Below are positions 18,229 to 25,629 of a DNA stretch of 36,470 nucleotides, piece after piece; the stretch's first letter is position 1; every line of letters begins with the position of its first letter. Below the pieces are notes generated by a model that saw nothing but the letters and a program-made list of their open reading frames with translations, was not told the origin of the DNA and did no database searches. Both the position numbers and the translations under genes were made by a program. The stretch comes from Pseudogulbenkiania sp. (GTDB lineage: Bacteria > Pseudomonadota > Gammaproteobacteria > Burkholderiales > Chromobacteriaceae): positions 1-36,470 of the forward strand of contig JAGLBD010000008.1 of assembly GCA_018260425.1 (NCBI GenBank). The letters run 5' to 3'.

Positions 18229-18281
18229 GAAGTCTCGACTGCGGGAAATCCTGTGCTGCCGCAGTCCACCCGGGAGGAACA

Positions 18282-18497
18282 ATGAATCGTTACTGCATCT
18301 GGTTTGTCACGCCTGACGACAGCGTGATGCGTCGGGCCGAAGTCGTGCTTGACGACACCATCCACAATCACCAGGTTCTTGAGATCATCGAGTCCCAATT
18401 GGCGGTCGATTGCGGTCTGACGCAAGTAATGATTGTCGATTGGAAGCGCTTTGAAGAGGCCGGTGCGGTTGCCGAGTCCGGAGTACGGGCTGCCTGA
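18282..18497 (+). CDS. Unrecognised 71-residue protein coupled to a ferredoxin
   Basis: A small acidic protein that I do not recognise. It starts MNRYCIWFVTPDD and has a predicted beta-strand (CIWFVTP), then charged helices and two strands (EVVLDDTI, TQVMIVDW). There are two cysteines (positions 5 and 44), no signal peptide and no membrane segment. GGGAGGA before the ATG and a close downstream partner (five bases to the ferredoxin) support translation and a shared job. A role as a ferredoxin-associated or electron-transfer accessory protein is inference only. Confidence 0.6.
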   Translation: MNRYCIWFVTPDDSVMRRAEVVLDDTIHNHQVLEIIESQLAVDCGLTQVMIVDWKRFEEAGAVAESGVRAA

Positions 18498-18502
18498 GTA
18501 CG

Positions 18503-18850
18503 ATGCCGGAACTGGTCTTTTTGCCAAAAGGGGCTGTCGAGCCCCTTTGTCGTGTCGACGTTCAGCCCGGCGATGTCGTGCTGGATGTGGCACGTTTTCA
18601 TGAAGTTCCCTTGCACTGGCGCTGCGGCCAGGGCACCTGCGCCACCTGCGTGGTCTACCTTGAGCATGCCGGTCAGCCCGCCTCCGTCACCGTTTCGGCC
18701 AAAGAACGCAATGTGCTCGCGCGCGCCGGTTTGCTCGACGCCTCCCTGTTGGCCGGCACAGTCTGGCCGGATACGCCCCAAACTCCCCGTTTGGCCTGCC
18801 ATTGCCGGGTGGGCGAGACCGACATGACGGTCCATTTTCACGCTATCTGA
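18503..18850 (+). CDS. 2Fe-2S ferredoxin-type protein
   Basis: A 115-residue plant-type [2Fe-2S] ferredoxin fold. The cluster ligands are Cys41, Cys46 and Cys49 in WRCGQGTCATC, and a C-terminal Cys in LACHC (99 or 101), the usual C-x4-C-x2-C...C arrangement. The region between (SAKERNVLARAG) is as in adrenodoxin/MadB-like ferredoxins that sit next to oxidoreductases. No reductase is nearby, so its partner is unknown. It lies five bases after the small upstream gene and is probably translated with it. Confidence 0.85.
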   Translation: MPELVFLPKGAVEPLCRVDVQPGDVVLDVARFHEVPLHWRCGQGTCATCVVYLEHAGQPASVTVSAKERNVLARAGLLDASLLAGTVWPDTPQTPRLACHCRVGETDMTVHFHAI

Positions 18851-18888
18851 TGCGGACAGAATGCCTGAGATGATGCTTGTCTCGCATT

Positions 18889-19401
18889 TCAAAACCAATA
18901 GCGCGGCCATTGTTTGTTTTGACCCACGTTATTCACCACGATGGCAACCAGCACGAGAATCACTGCACTGGCAAACACCGGCGCAAACAAGAAACTCCAC
19001 CCGACTTTGCCGGACATCAGCACCACGAGTGGATCGGCTCCTGCAGGTGCGTGTAGCGTGCGTGTCGCCTGCATCAGCGCGATAGCCAAGCCAACCGCCA
19101 AGCCCATCTCTAGTGGGCCGGCGCCGACATATTTCAGGAATAGCAACCCAACCAGGCTGGAAACCAGATGACCACCAATGACATTGCGAGGCTGAGCCAG
19201 TGGAGTATCAGGTGCAGCGAACAGCAGCACGCAGGTCGCGCCGAAAGGAGCCATTAGCAGAGGGAGGCTTTGGGCATGGGCGAGCGCGGCGATCAGGCCA
19301 ATCCCCACCGAGCCACCAATCAAACCCGCTACGATTTGCCAGCGATTAGGCCTTGGGGGCAGGGTGCCACGACCTCGAACTTTGTTAAGGATGCGTTTCA
19401 T
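18889..19401 (-). CDS. HPP-family integral membrane protein
   Basis: A 170-residue protein of the HPP family, small membrane proteins with four to five helices, some of which have been linked to nitrite transport in chloroplasts and cyanobacteria. Family signatures are APFGATCVLLFAAPDTPLAQPRNVIGGHLVSS, and the HPP-like THLHAPAGADP segment, here as TLHAPAGADPLVV. AGGAGA precedes the ATG at 19401. It is divergent from the TetR gene and its upstream region has two tandem palindromes, so repression by that regulator is likely. Substrate unknown. Confidence 0.85.
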   Translation of the reverse strand: MKRILNKVRGRGTLPPRPNRWQIVAGLIGGSVGIGLIAALAHAQSLPLLMAPFGATCVLLFAAPDTPLAQPRNVIGGHLVSSLVGLLFLKYVGAGPLEMGLAVGLAIALMQATRTLHAPAGADPLVVLMSGKVGWSFLFAPVFASAVILVLVAIVVNNVGQNKQWPRYWF

Positions 19402-19409
19402 AGAGTTCT

Positions 19410-19463
19410 CCTATACCATTGCAGTTGTACAGACCTGTCTGTATATGGACAGACTGGTCTGTA
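19410..19463. promoter_or_regulatory. HPP-gene promoter with two tandem TetR-type operators
   Basis: Two palindromes, TACAGAC-CT-GTCTGTA (19428-19443) and a near-copy GACAGAC-TG-GTCTGTA (19448-19463), are centred 20 bases apart. On the minus strand the likely extended -10 is TGGTATAGG, with the hexamer at 19415-19410, so the first palindrome overlaps the expected -35 position of the HPP promoter. This is the classic layout for divergent control by a TetR repressor. Confidence 0.75.
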
Positions 19464-19537
19464 CAGTACGGTAGGGCGCTGCCATTGTTAATATGATTTT
19501 TTTAATCGAAATCAAAAAATCCATATGGAGTAGCTAT

Positions 19538-20095
19538 ATGAGCTCGAAGAGAGAAGCGATTTTGAGGACGGCGCTGTCTCTGTTTGCCACGCACGGTTAT
19601 CACAGCGTGGGTGTTGACAGGATCAAAGATGAGGCGGGTGTTTCAAAGATGACGCTTTATAAATACTTTCCGACCAAAGAGCTATTGATTGAGGGCGTTC
19701 TACGATGGCGTGACGAGCAGTTTCGGGAGTCGCTGGAGGGTGCAGTGGCTGCGGCTTCCGGTTGCCGTGGAAAGATACGTGCGGTTTTTGACTGGCACGA
19801 CGAGTGGTTTCGCCGTGATGAGTTTCATGGCTGCATGTTCATCAAAGCCTCGGAAGAGTTCCCGGAAAACAACTCGCCGATTCGGCTTTTCGCACGGCAG
19901 CACAAAGAGTGCATCCGCCAGCTATTGAAGTCGTTACTTGTCAAGGGTGGGTGTAAGGAAGCCGAATCCCTGTCCTGGTGCATATTAGTCATGCTTGAGG
20001 GGGTGATCGTCAGCGCCAACATGTTTTCGGATCGGGCGTGTATTGACGCTAGCTGGCCCTATGTAGACGAGCTTCTCATAAAGCATCTATCGTAA
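19538..20095 (+). CDS. TetR/AcrR family transcriptional regulator
   Basis: A 185-residue TetR regulator. The N-terminal helix-turn-helix is KREAILRTALSLFATHGYHSVGVDRIKDEAGVSKMTLYKYFPTKELL (residues about 4-50), and the C-terminal two-thirds is the ligand-binding/dimer domain, whose effector is unknown. The start at 19538 has GGAG seven bases upstream; a longer frame from 19493 would add an unlikely hydrophobic N-terminus. It lies divergent from the HPP gene across two palindromic sites and probably represses both genes. The base composition is more AT-rich than the genes around it, which may mean recent acquisition of this pair. Confidence 0.88.
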   Translation: MSSKREAILRTALSLFATHGYHSVGVDRIKDEAGVSKMTLYKYFPTKELLIEGVLRWRDEQFRESLEGAVAAASGCRGKIRAVFDWHDEWFRRDEFHGCMFIKASEEFPENNSPIRLFARQHKECIRQLLKSLLVKGGCKEAESLSWCILVMLEGVIVSANMFSDRACIDASWPYVDELLIKHLS

Positions 20096-20404
20096 GGCAT
20101 CGAGGTCAACCGACTGATTCATCTGGCCAATACCAAGATTGTCGGGAAGCTCATGTTTTGCGACACAGGCTGTAGTGGCTCAAAAGCCATGTACACCGCC
20201 TGATGCGAGTGACGTCCGATGCCGACCGTCTCGGCGATGCGCTTTGCTACCTGCACGACCCTCGGTGGGAACGCATTGCCCATGGTTTCCAGAGCTGGAT
20301 AGATTCCTGCATTCTGTTCTGGTCTGACAGTCATGTCGACGGTTCTGGCGGTAAACGAACGGCCACTGCGAAGTGGCCGTTGTTACGTGTGGCGAGCCCG
20401 GGAG
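20096..20404. other. 309-base stretch without a supported gene
   Basis: I see no convincing gene here; an open minus-strand frame of 71 residues (20119-20334) has no recognisable protein features. At 20358-20381 a perfect ten-pair inverted repeat (AACGGCCACT and AGTGGCCGTT, loop GCGA) lies 24 bases past the stop of the minus-strand gene, followed on that strand by only three T residues. It could be a weak terminator. A degraded gene remnant is possible but not shown. Confidence 0.5.
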
Positions 20405-20815
20405 TCAGTGTTTGACGACGACGACCCCTTGCAGCGGTTCCTTGCTGAACAAGGTGATGTTGCCGGAGGCATCCAGCTCTTCCAGACACCCTGCGTCGCG
20501 CAGCCGTCCCGGGTGCTCCAGCCGGTAGACCGCTACCGAGGGCAGGTTGCCGCGCCGGTGTTGTCTTGCCTTGATGTGGTACTCGAATTGCCCGCGGGCC
20601 GTGCGGGTCCAGTCACCCAGCTCGATACAGGCCTCGTACTGATGGCTGCTGCGCTGGATCAGGAAGCCGATCCACAGGATGACCCCCTGAATGGCGCCGA
20701 GCAGCAGTCGTTCCGGAAGGTTGTCGAGCTGCCAGTAAAACACCGTCAACGATACGGCTGCGGCGGCAAGGCCCGCCGAATGACAGCATACGCGTGAATA
20801 CAGTGCTTTGAGCAT
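20405..20815 (-). CDS. Small membrane protein of unknown function
   Basis: A 136-residue protein with two N-terminal hydrophobic segments (about residues 13-31 and 36-53) followed by a soluble, basic C-terminal domain (residues about 55-136) that contains a beta-rich region (FEYHIKARQ, SVAVYRLEHPG). It resembles the many short bacterial membrane proteins annotated only as hypothetical. The ATG lacks a clear Shine-Dalgarno site. Just upstream are nested inverted repeats (see the separate entry). It is the gene directly downstream of the FliD-like gene on the same strand. Confidence 0.55.
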   Translation of the reverse strand: MLKALYSRVCCHSAGLAAAAVSLTVFYWQLDNLPERLLLGAIQGVILWIGFLIQRSSHQYEACIELGDWTRTARGQFEYHIKARQHRRGNLPSVAVYRLEHPGRLRDAGCLEELDASGNITLFSKEPLQGVVVVKH

Positions 20816-20817
20816 GG

Positions 20818-20882
20818 TTTGTTAGCAAGTTTGTTGATTGGCAAACTTATTTTAAATTCAAAATATCTCCTTGTCTAACAAA
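20818..20882 (-). promoter_or_regulatory. Nested inverted repeats before the small membrane gene
   Basis: AAGTTTG (20827-20833) and CAAACTT (20842-20848) form a perfect inverted repeat with an eight-base gap, enclosed by TTTGTTAG (20818-20825) and CTAACAAA (20875-20882). The region is AT-rich, in contrast to its surroundings. It may be an operator or the leader hairpin of the small membrane gene; no terminator T-run is apparent. Confidence 0.5.
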
Positions 20883-20894
20883 TAACCCCATGGT

Positions 20895-22382
20895 TTATGC
20901 AAAAATGCTAATCCCATTGCCTGACGAGGTCGCGCCGGTGCTCATTGAACCGAGAATGGCGGATTGAAGGGAGTAAGGTGCGGTGAGGGCGTAAACCGAT
21001 GCGTATTGCATCATGGCATTCATTTGCTGTGCGCTAAGCACGCTGCCTTTGCCCGAGGTTGCCTGACTCAACAGCAAGCTGGCAATGCTGCCTGGCAAGG
21101 TGCCTTGCGGTGGCCGCTTAAGGACACTTTCCGTTGACAGTTGCCGGGTGAGGGCGTTAAGCGTCAGCGGGATGCTGCCATTGCCATAGTTGCTATAGCT
21201 ATCCGACAGGTTGTAGAACGATTGCGCGGCGGTACGGATCAAGTTGACGGTGCCGCCGGCATCCTGACTGAAGGAGAGCTGCAGAGAACCCGAGCTGAGC
21301 GTCATGCTGCCGGACAAGCCCAACTGTTGAGGATGTTGGTAGTTAATGCCGATTTGCATCAAGGATGACAGCGTGGAGGCGCCGTTGCTGAAACTGCCCA
21401 GCGCCATCTGGTTCATGCTGTTGATCAGGTGGGTGGTGATGGAGTCGCGCTGCAAGGCACCCGTGCTGCCAGTCAGCGGGTTGCCGCCCGCCAGTGAATT
21501 GACGCTGGTTTGAAAATTGTTGAACGCAGTGACTAACTGCTGTGCGGCATCGTGCACATCGGTGGGGGCCGTGGCGACGGTGATCTGGGTGCTGCCGGTC
21601 CCGGCTAGATTGAGATACAGTCCGTTTCCGAGGCTGATGCCGGTATTGGCCGATGCACTGGCCGAGACGCTATTGACCGAGTAATTGGCATTGCTGGCGC
21701 TTTGCGAGAGTGTCATGCCGGTGCTGGCGGCGGGGGTCCAGGCAAAGCCGGACAATGCGGCATCGCCGCTACTCGATACCGTGAAGGCATTGGTGCTGCC
21801 CGGGGTATTGCTGGCCAACACCAAATGGTACTGATTGCTGGCATCGCTGGTCAGCGTGGCATTGACCTTGCCGCCCGCCGAATTGATGGCATTGGCGATG
21901 CCGCTCAGCGACGCATTGCTCAACGTGACCGTGGTGGGCGTGCTGCCGTCCGAGGTGAAACTGCCGCCGCTGATGCTGCCACTTTGTATCACCAGATTGC
22001 CGGAGCCAATCGTGCTCGAGCTGCTGGCAAATCCGCTGCTTTGCAGGGTTTGGGATTGCGCCAGATTACTGACTGTTACCGCATAATTGCCATGGGTCGT
22101 GCTGCTACCGGCATAGGCGCTGGCGACCGAACTGTTACTGGTCGTGGCGGTCGGCGTCATGCTTTGCCAGGGAGAATAGAGGCTTTGCAGCGAGCTTTGA
22201 AAGACATCGAGCGCCGAGAGTAGCTGACCCAGCGAAGACAGGGTGGTCTGGGTGCTGGAGGCGACCGTGGGGGTGCTGTTTTGCGTTTGACCGGCAGTCG
22301 ATGTCTGCGCCAACGGACTGAACAGCCCGGACAGCAGCGAGTAGGTCGGCAGCAATATGCCGGGGTCGATCAGCGAGGCCAT
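20895..22382 (-). CDS. Orphan, divergent FliD-like filament-cap protein
   Basis: A 495-residue protein that is very rich in Ser, Thr, Gly and Asn and contains no cysteine. FliD-like features are LSSLGQLLSALDVFQSSLQSLYS (residues about 48-70), the strand GNYAVTVSNLAQSQTLQSSGFAS, and a middle adhesin-like beta domain. It lacks the usual GSGLDI-type opening and the long C-terminal coiled coil, so the shell that inserts in the filament end is altered. The start at 22382 has AGGTG upstream and follows a good sigma-28-type promoter. No other flagellar gene is in view. It could be an accessory cap, a FliD paralogue or a secreted adhesin; assignment to the FliD family is moderate. Confidence 0.68.
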   Translation of the reverse strand: MASLIDPGILLPTYSLLSGLFSPLAQTSTAGQTQNSTPTVASSTQTTLSSLGQLLSALDVFQSSLQSLYSPWQSMTPTATTSNSSVASAYAGSSTTHGNYAVTVSNLAQSQTLQSSGFASSSSTIGSGNLVIQSGSISGGSFTSDGSTPTTVTLSNASLSGIANAINSAGGKVNATLTSDASNQYHLVLASNTPGSTNAFTVSSSGDAALSGFAWTPAASTGMTLSQSASNANYSVNSVSASASANTGISLGNGLYLNLAGTGSTQITVATAPTDVHDAAQQLVTAFNNFQTSVNSLAGGNPLTGSTGALQRDSITTHLINSMNQMALGSFSNGASTLSSLMQIGINYQHPQQLGLSGSMTLSSGSLQLSFSQDAGGTVNLIRTAAQSFYNLSDSYSNYGNGSIPLTLNALTRQLSTESVLKRPPQGTLPGSIASLLLSQATSGKGSVLSAQQMNAMMQYASVYALTAPYSLQSAILGSMSTGATSSGNGISIFA

Positions 22383-22424
22383 GGCAACACACCTGAAAAA
22401 CCTGATACTTCTGTTTTTATAGTC

Positions 22425-22451
22425 TACTCGACCGTGTTTGTAGAAACTTTA
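22425..22451 (-). promoter_or_regulatory. Sigma-28 (FliA) type promoter of the FliD-like gene
   Basis: On the minus strand TAAAGTTT (22451-22444) is followed after exactly 11 bases by GTCGAGTA (22432-22425). The -35 box and spacing match the enteric sigma-28 consensus TAAAGTTT-N11-GCCGATAA perfectly, and the -10 box matches at five of eight positions including GxCGA. The leader to the ATG would be about 36 bases. Confidence 0.72.
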
Positions 22452-22572
22452 GAGCAAAGACGAACTATTTTTTGCCGGGATGAGCAGCGTGATGACCAAG
22501 GGTGGGCAATGAAGGGAAAACGCCCTCCCGGCCTTGATGTTCAATGAGGTCGGAAAGGCGTAAAGCCGTAAA

Positions 22573-22588
22573 GCCGTCCGGAGACGGC
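22573..22588 (-). terminator. Short hairpin after the M3 peptidase gene
   Basis: GCCGTC (22573-22578) and GACGGC (22583-22588) form a six-pair stem with a CGGA loop just past the stop of the M3 peptidase gene. On the minus strand it is followed by TTTACGGCTTTACG, two short T-runs, so this is only a weak terminator candidate. Confidence 0.4.
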
Positions 22589-22594
22589 CTGTCT

Positions 22595-24460
22595 TTAGTG
22601 GACCGGCGGGTAGTGTTCGGCAACCCAGCGTTCGAAGTGCTGGCACATGGCGGCATCGCCGGCGCTGTTGTCGGCAATCACTTCCTTGCCGTGAACGATG
22701 CGGATCGTGGCGTCCAGCGAGTCGTGCTCAGCCTGGGGGTAGTCGCGCGATGCGGCTGCCTCGATCATCTGGCGGGCATCCTGCCAGGCTTCGTCGACAG
22801 TCTGGTTGCAGGATTCGGCCAGATAGCGGGCCGAGAAGCCTTCGCCGGTCAGGCTCAGCAGTGTCGCGTTGTGGCTGATGCTATTGCCCGGTGCCCAATA
22901 GTGCTCGGCCAGCAAGGGACCCACGGCCGGGTTGTCGGTAATAAAGCCGAATTCCCGGATAAACCAGGCACGGGTCTGGTAGACCGCCATATTGGCCAGC
23001 AGATAACCGTGATAGGACGCGGCGGATTCCTGATTCAGCAAATGCGGAATGCTCAGCAAGGGGCGTGGCGACACCGCCAGCCCGAGGATGCGCTGTTCGG
23101 CATCCCGGGCCAGTTGCCGCACCGTGCCTGCCGTCAGGGCTTCGTCCGCCAGTTGGTAGAGTGACCATTCGAAATAGGGCACTACCAGAATCGAGCGTTC
23201 ATTGAAGGCGGCAAACGGCTGGCCGGCTTCGATACGGGCACGGATCAATTCGTCAGGCATGGCTTCGCCGCGCTCGTTCAGGGCATAGCGTTTCAGCCAG
23301 TCCGCATCCTCCAGAACACTGTCGCAGAACATCGACTGTGTCTCGGCATAGGCCATCGAGGTCGGCGGGAATTCTTGCGAGAAGCACGGCGAATTCTGGG
23401 TCACATTGGCGAAGTGGGCCGCGTGTCCCCCTTCATGGAACAGCGTGTTGATGGCGCGGCTGCCACTGCCGATCTGGTCCGGCTTGGCTTCCGAGGTGAA
23501 GTTGATCTGTGCAGCGACCCAGTTGCCGTCTGCGTCGAAGAACGACGGGATCGGACCATGGCAGAAGCCGTTCTGGTACTTCCCCTTGCGCTCCAGCAGG
23601 TCAAGCTGCATCAAGGCGCCGCGATAGCGGATGCCCATGCGGCGGAAGCTTTCGACCCAGCGCGACAGGGCTTTGCCGAACGGCAGGTAAGGATCGCACT
23701 GACGGCGAATGTCTCCCGAGGTCAGGTAGCGCAGGTTATGGGCCAGCAAGGCGCTTGTACCATGACGGGCGGTCAGGTCGTGCAGGGCGCGCTGGTTGGC
23801 GTCGCGGGTGCGCACTTCGAAGTCGTCGAGAATGGCGAACAGCTGTTCCGGCGACATTTGTTCGTTTTTGCGGACTTTGTAATCAAAGTAATTGCGGAAG
23901 CCCAGGCTGCGGGCAAAGCGGTTGCGCTGGCGAACGATGTCGAGAAAACCGTTCTCCAGTACCCAGTTTTCCAAGCCCAGCAAGGCTTCGTGCGAACTCT
24001 TGCGCGACGCTTCGGACGGGCTGGTGGCCATATTGGTGGAAAGAATGCCCAGTGTGGCTTCTTCGGTGACGCCTTCGGCCGTGACATGGGTGAGTTCCAG
24101 GTCGCGGCGACGGGCAAACATCGCCGACTCCATGTCGATCAAGGCGCGCATTTCGGCACGGGCCGCCTCATTGTCGATGATGTTGCACTCGAATAATTGC
24201 AGCCAGCCCTGCAAACCCTTGATCAGGGCGTCGCGTTGCTCGCTGGCTGGCTGGTCCGCCAGTATGGCGAGGTGGCGGCGCGTCTCCTGCAGCTTGACCG
24301 GGTCGGAAATGAAATCCTTGTAGGCCTGTTCGGCACTGGCGAAACCGGCATGGTCATCGCTGGTGGCCATATAGGTATCCCAGAACAGATCTTCCTTGCG
24401 TTTGTGAACGGCGAGGTAGTCCTGATTGAGCTTCAGAAAAAACGCGGTGGGGCCTTGCAT
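22595..24460 (-). CDS. M3-family zinc oligopeptidase
   Basis: A 621-residue thimet-oligopeptidase-like (M3) zinc peptidase that cleaves short peptides in the cytoplasm. The zinc site is HEGGH at residues 342-346, with the third ligand glutamate in MAYAETQSMF (Glu373). The family's long all-helical N-terminal half is present (LFWDTYMATSDDHAGF, AEMRALIDMES). No signal peptide. The start at 24460 gives MQGPTAFFLKLNQDY; a longer frame from 24529 has no ribosome site. GGAG lies about ten bases upstream. The gap of 65 bases from cca upstream may carry the same transcript. Confidence 0.87.
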   Translation of the reverse strand: MQGPTAFFLKLNQDYLAVHKRKEDLFWDTYMATSDDHAGFASAEQAYKDFISDPVKLQETRRHLAILADQPASEQRDALIKGLQGWLQLFECNIIDNEAARAEMRALIDMESAMFARRRDLELTHVTAEGVTEEATLGILSTNMATSPSEASRKSSHEALLGLENWVLENGFLDIVRQRNRFARSLGFRNYFDYKVRKNEQMSPEQLFAILDDFEVRTRDANQRALHDLTARHGTSALLAHNLRYLTSGDIRRQCDPYLPFGKALSRWVESFRRMGIRYRGALMQLDLLERKGKYQNGFCHGPIPSFFDADGNWVAAQINFTSEAKPDQIGSGSRAINTLFHEGGHAAHFANVTQNSPCFSQEFPPTSMAYAETQSMFCDSVLEDADWLKRYALNERGEAMPDELIRARIEAGQPFAAFNERSILVVPYFEWSLYQLADEALTAGTVRQLARDAEQRILGLAVSPRPLLSIPHLLNQESAASYHGYLLANMAVYQTRAWFIREFGFITDNPAVGPLLAEHYWAPGNSISHNATLLSLTGEGFSARYLAESCNQTVDEAWQDARQMIEAAASRDYPQAEHDSLDATIRIVHGKEVIADNSAGDAAMCQHFERWVAEHYPPVH

Positions 24461-24525
24461 GACGACAAATCTCCATGAAACGGGGGGCGGCTGTAGGCCG
24501 GGAACGCCACAGTCTGACCCTGTTG

Positions 24526-25629
24526 TCATGTTCGGTCAAGGGCGCCGGCCATGGCCTCTAGTCGTGCCGCGTCAACCCGTAGCGGGATCTCGCGGGGCGA
24601 AGCCGCCTGTTTGGCAATCGCGCCCGCATCGATGGAACGTGCCGCATCCAGTGCTTTGCCCAGCAGCGCCAGGTGGTCGGTGTCGACGTCGGGTAGACAG
24701 GCCAGTGCCTCAAGCAAACCGGCAAAACGCTCCGGACGGCGCAGGGCATCCGTGGCCTTGAATAGCGCCAGCGCCAGCTCGCTCGACAGGGAGGCGCTGG
24801 CGACTGTCTGGCGCTGGGCGATCAGCAGGCGCGCCAGCTCCCGGCAGTCATTGGGCACTCTGAGTCGCTCGCACAGCGTGTCGAGTTCGCCTTGGGGCAG
24901 TTCATTTACGAAAACCGCAAAGCGCCCGGCCAATGGCAATGCGCGACGCGCGGCCTCATCCAGTACCGCCAGTGCGGCTGAGCGGGTCGGCCGGCACAAC
25001 TCCGGCGCAACGCGCGCCAGCGCCCCGGTGTCGTCCAACACCTGAAAGAATCGCGAGGGGGCATTTTCCAGCAGGGCCTTGGCCATTTCTTGCCAGACCC
25101 GTTCGGCCACCAGTGCATCGACTTCGCCAGCCTCGACCATCGCGCCCATCAGGGTGCGGGTTTCAGGGGCGACGGTAAAGCCAAAGCGGGCGGCAAAGCG
25201 CGCCAGCCGCAGGATGCGCACCGGGTCTTCGGCGAAGGCCGGGCTGACGTGGCGTAATAGACCCGCCTGCAGGTCGGCCTGACCGTGGTAGGGGTCAATC
25301 AGCTGCCCGGTGTCGTCCTCGGCCATGGCATTGATGGTCAGGTCGCGGCGGGCCAGGTCGTCCTCCAGGGTTACCGAGGCATCGGCATGAAAGACGAAAC
25401 CATGATAGCCGGGCGCTGTTTTGCGCTCGGTGCGCGCCAGCGCGTACTCCTCATGGGTGCGCGGGTGCAGGAATACCGGAAAATCTTTACCGACCGGACG
25501 ATAGCCCTGCGCCTGCATCCACTCCGGGGTCGCCCCTACCACCACCCAGTCCCGGTCTTTGACCGGCAGGCCCAGCAGTCGGTCCCGCACCGCCCCGCCC
25601 ACGATGTAAATGCGTACCGGTGCACCCAT
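24526..25629 (-). CDS. cca: CCA-adding enzyme (tRNA nucleotidyltransferase), no HD domain seen
   Basis: A 367-residue class II tRNA nucleotidyltransferase that builds or repairs the 3' CCA of tRNA. Motifs are in order: [24 protein letters not shown] (metal aspartates Asp25 and Asp27), [12 protein letters not shown] (residues 94-104), [17 protein letters not shown], and [12 protein letters not shown]. The HD phosphohydrolase residues of E. coli Cca, which make it a phosphatase and phosphodiesterase, are not seen: the region after about residue 205 lacks a CHDLGKG or HHGHG sequence. The protein is about 45 residues shorter than E. coli Cca (412). Start at 25629 is fused by one base to the preceding gene's stop. 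Confidence 0.9.
   Translation of the reverse strand: MGAPVRIYIVGGAVRDRLLGLPVKDRDWVVVGATPEWMQAQGYRPVGKDFPVFLHPRTHEEYALARTERKTAPGYHGFVFHADASVTLEDDLARRDLTINAMAEDDTGQLIDPYHGQADLQAGLLRHVSPAFAEDPVRILRLARFAARFGFTVAPETRTLMGAMVEAGEVDALVAERVWQEMAKALLENAPSRFFQVLDDTGALARVAPELCRPTRSAALAVLDEAARRALPLAGRFAVFVNELPQGELDTLCERLRVPNDCRELARLLIAQRQTVASASLSSELALALFKATDALRRPERFAGLLEALACLPDVDTDHLALLGKALDAARSIDAGAIAKQAASPREIPLRVDAARLEAMAGALDRT

Noticed and set aside
20119-20334. A 71-codon minus-strand frame in the gap after the TetR gene
   Set aside because: No ribosome site, no recognisable motif and no support from neighbours; left as an unexplained gap.
22561-22580. Tandem GTAAAGCC copies after the M3 peptidase gene as a repeat array
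   Set aside because: Only two copies occur and they adjoin the terminator-like hairpin; most simply a short local duplication.
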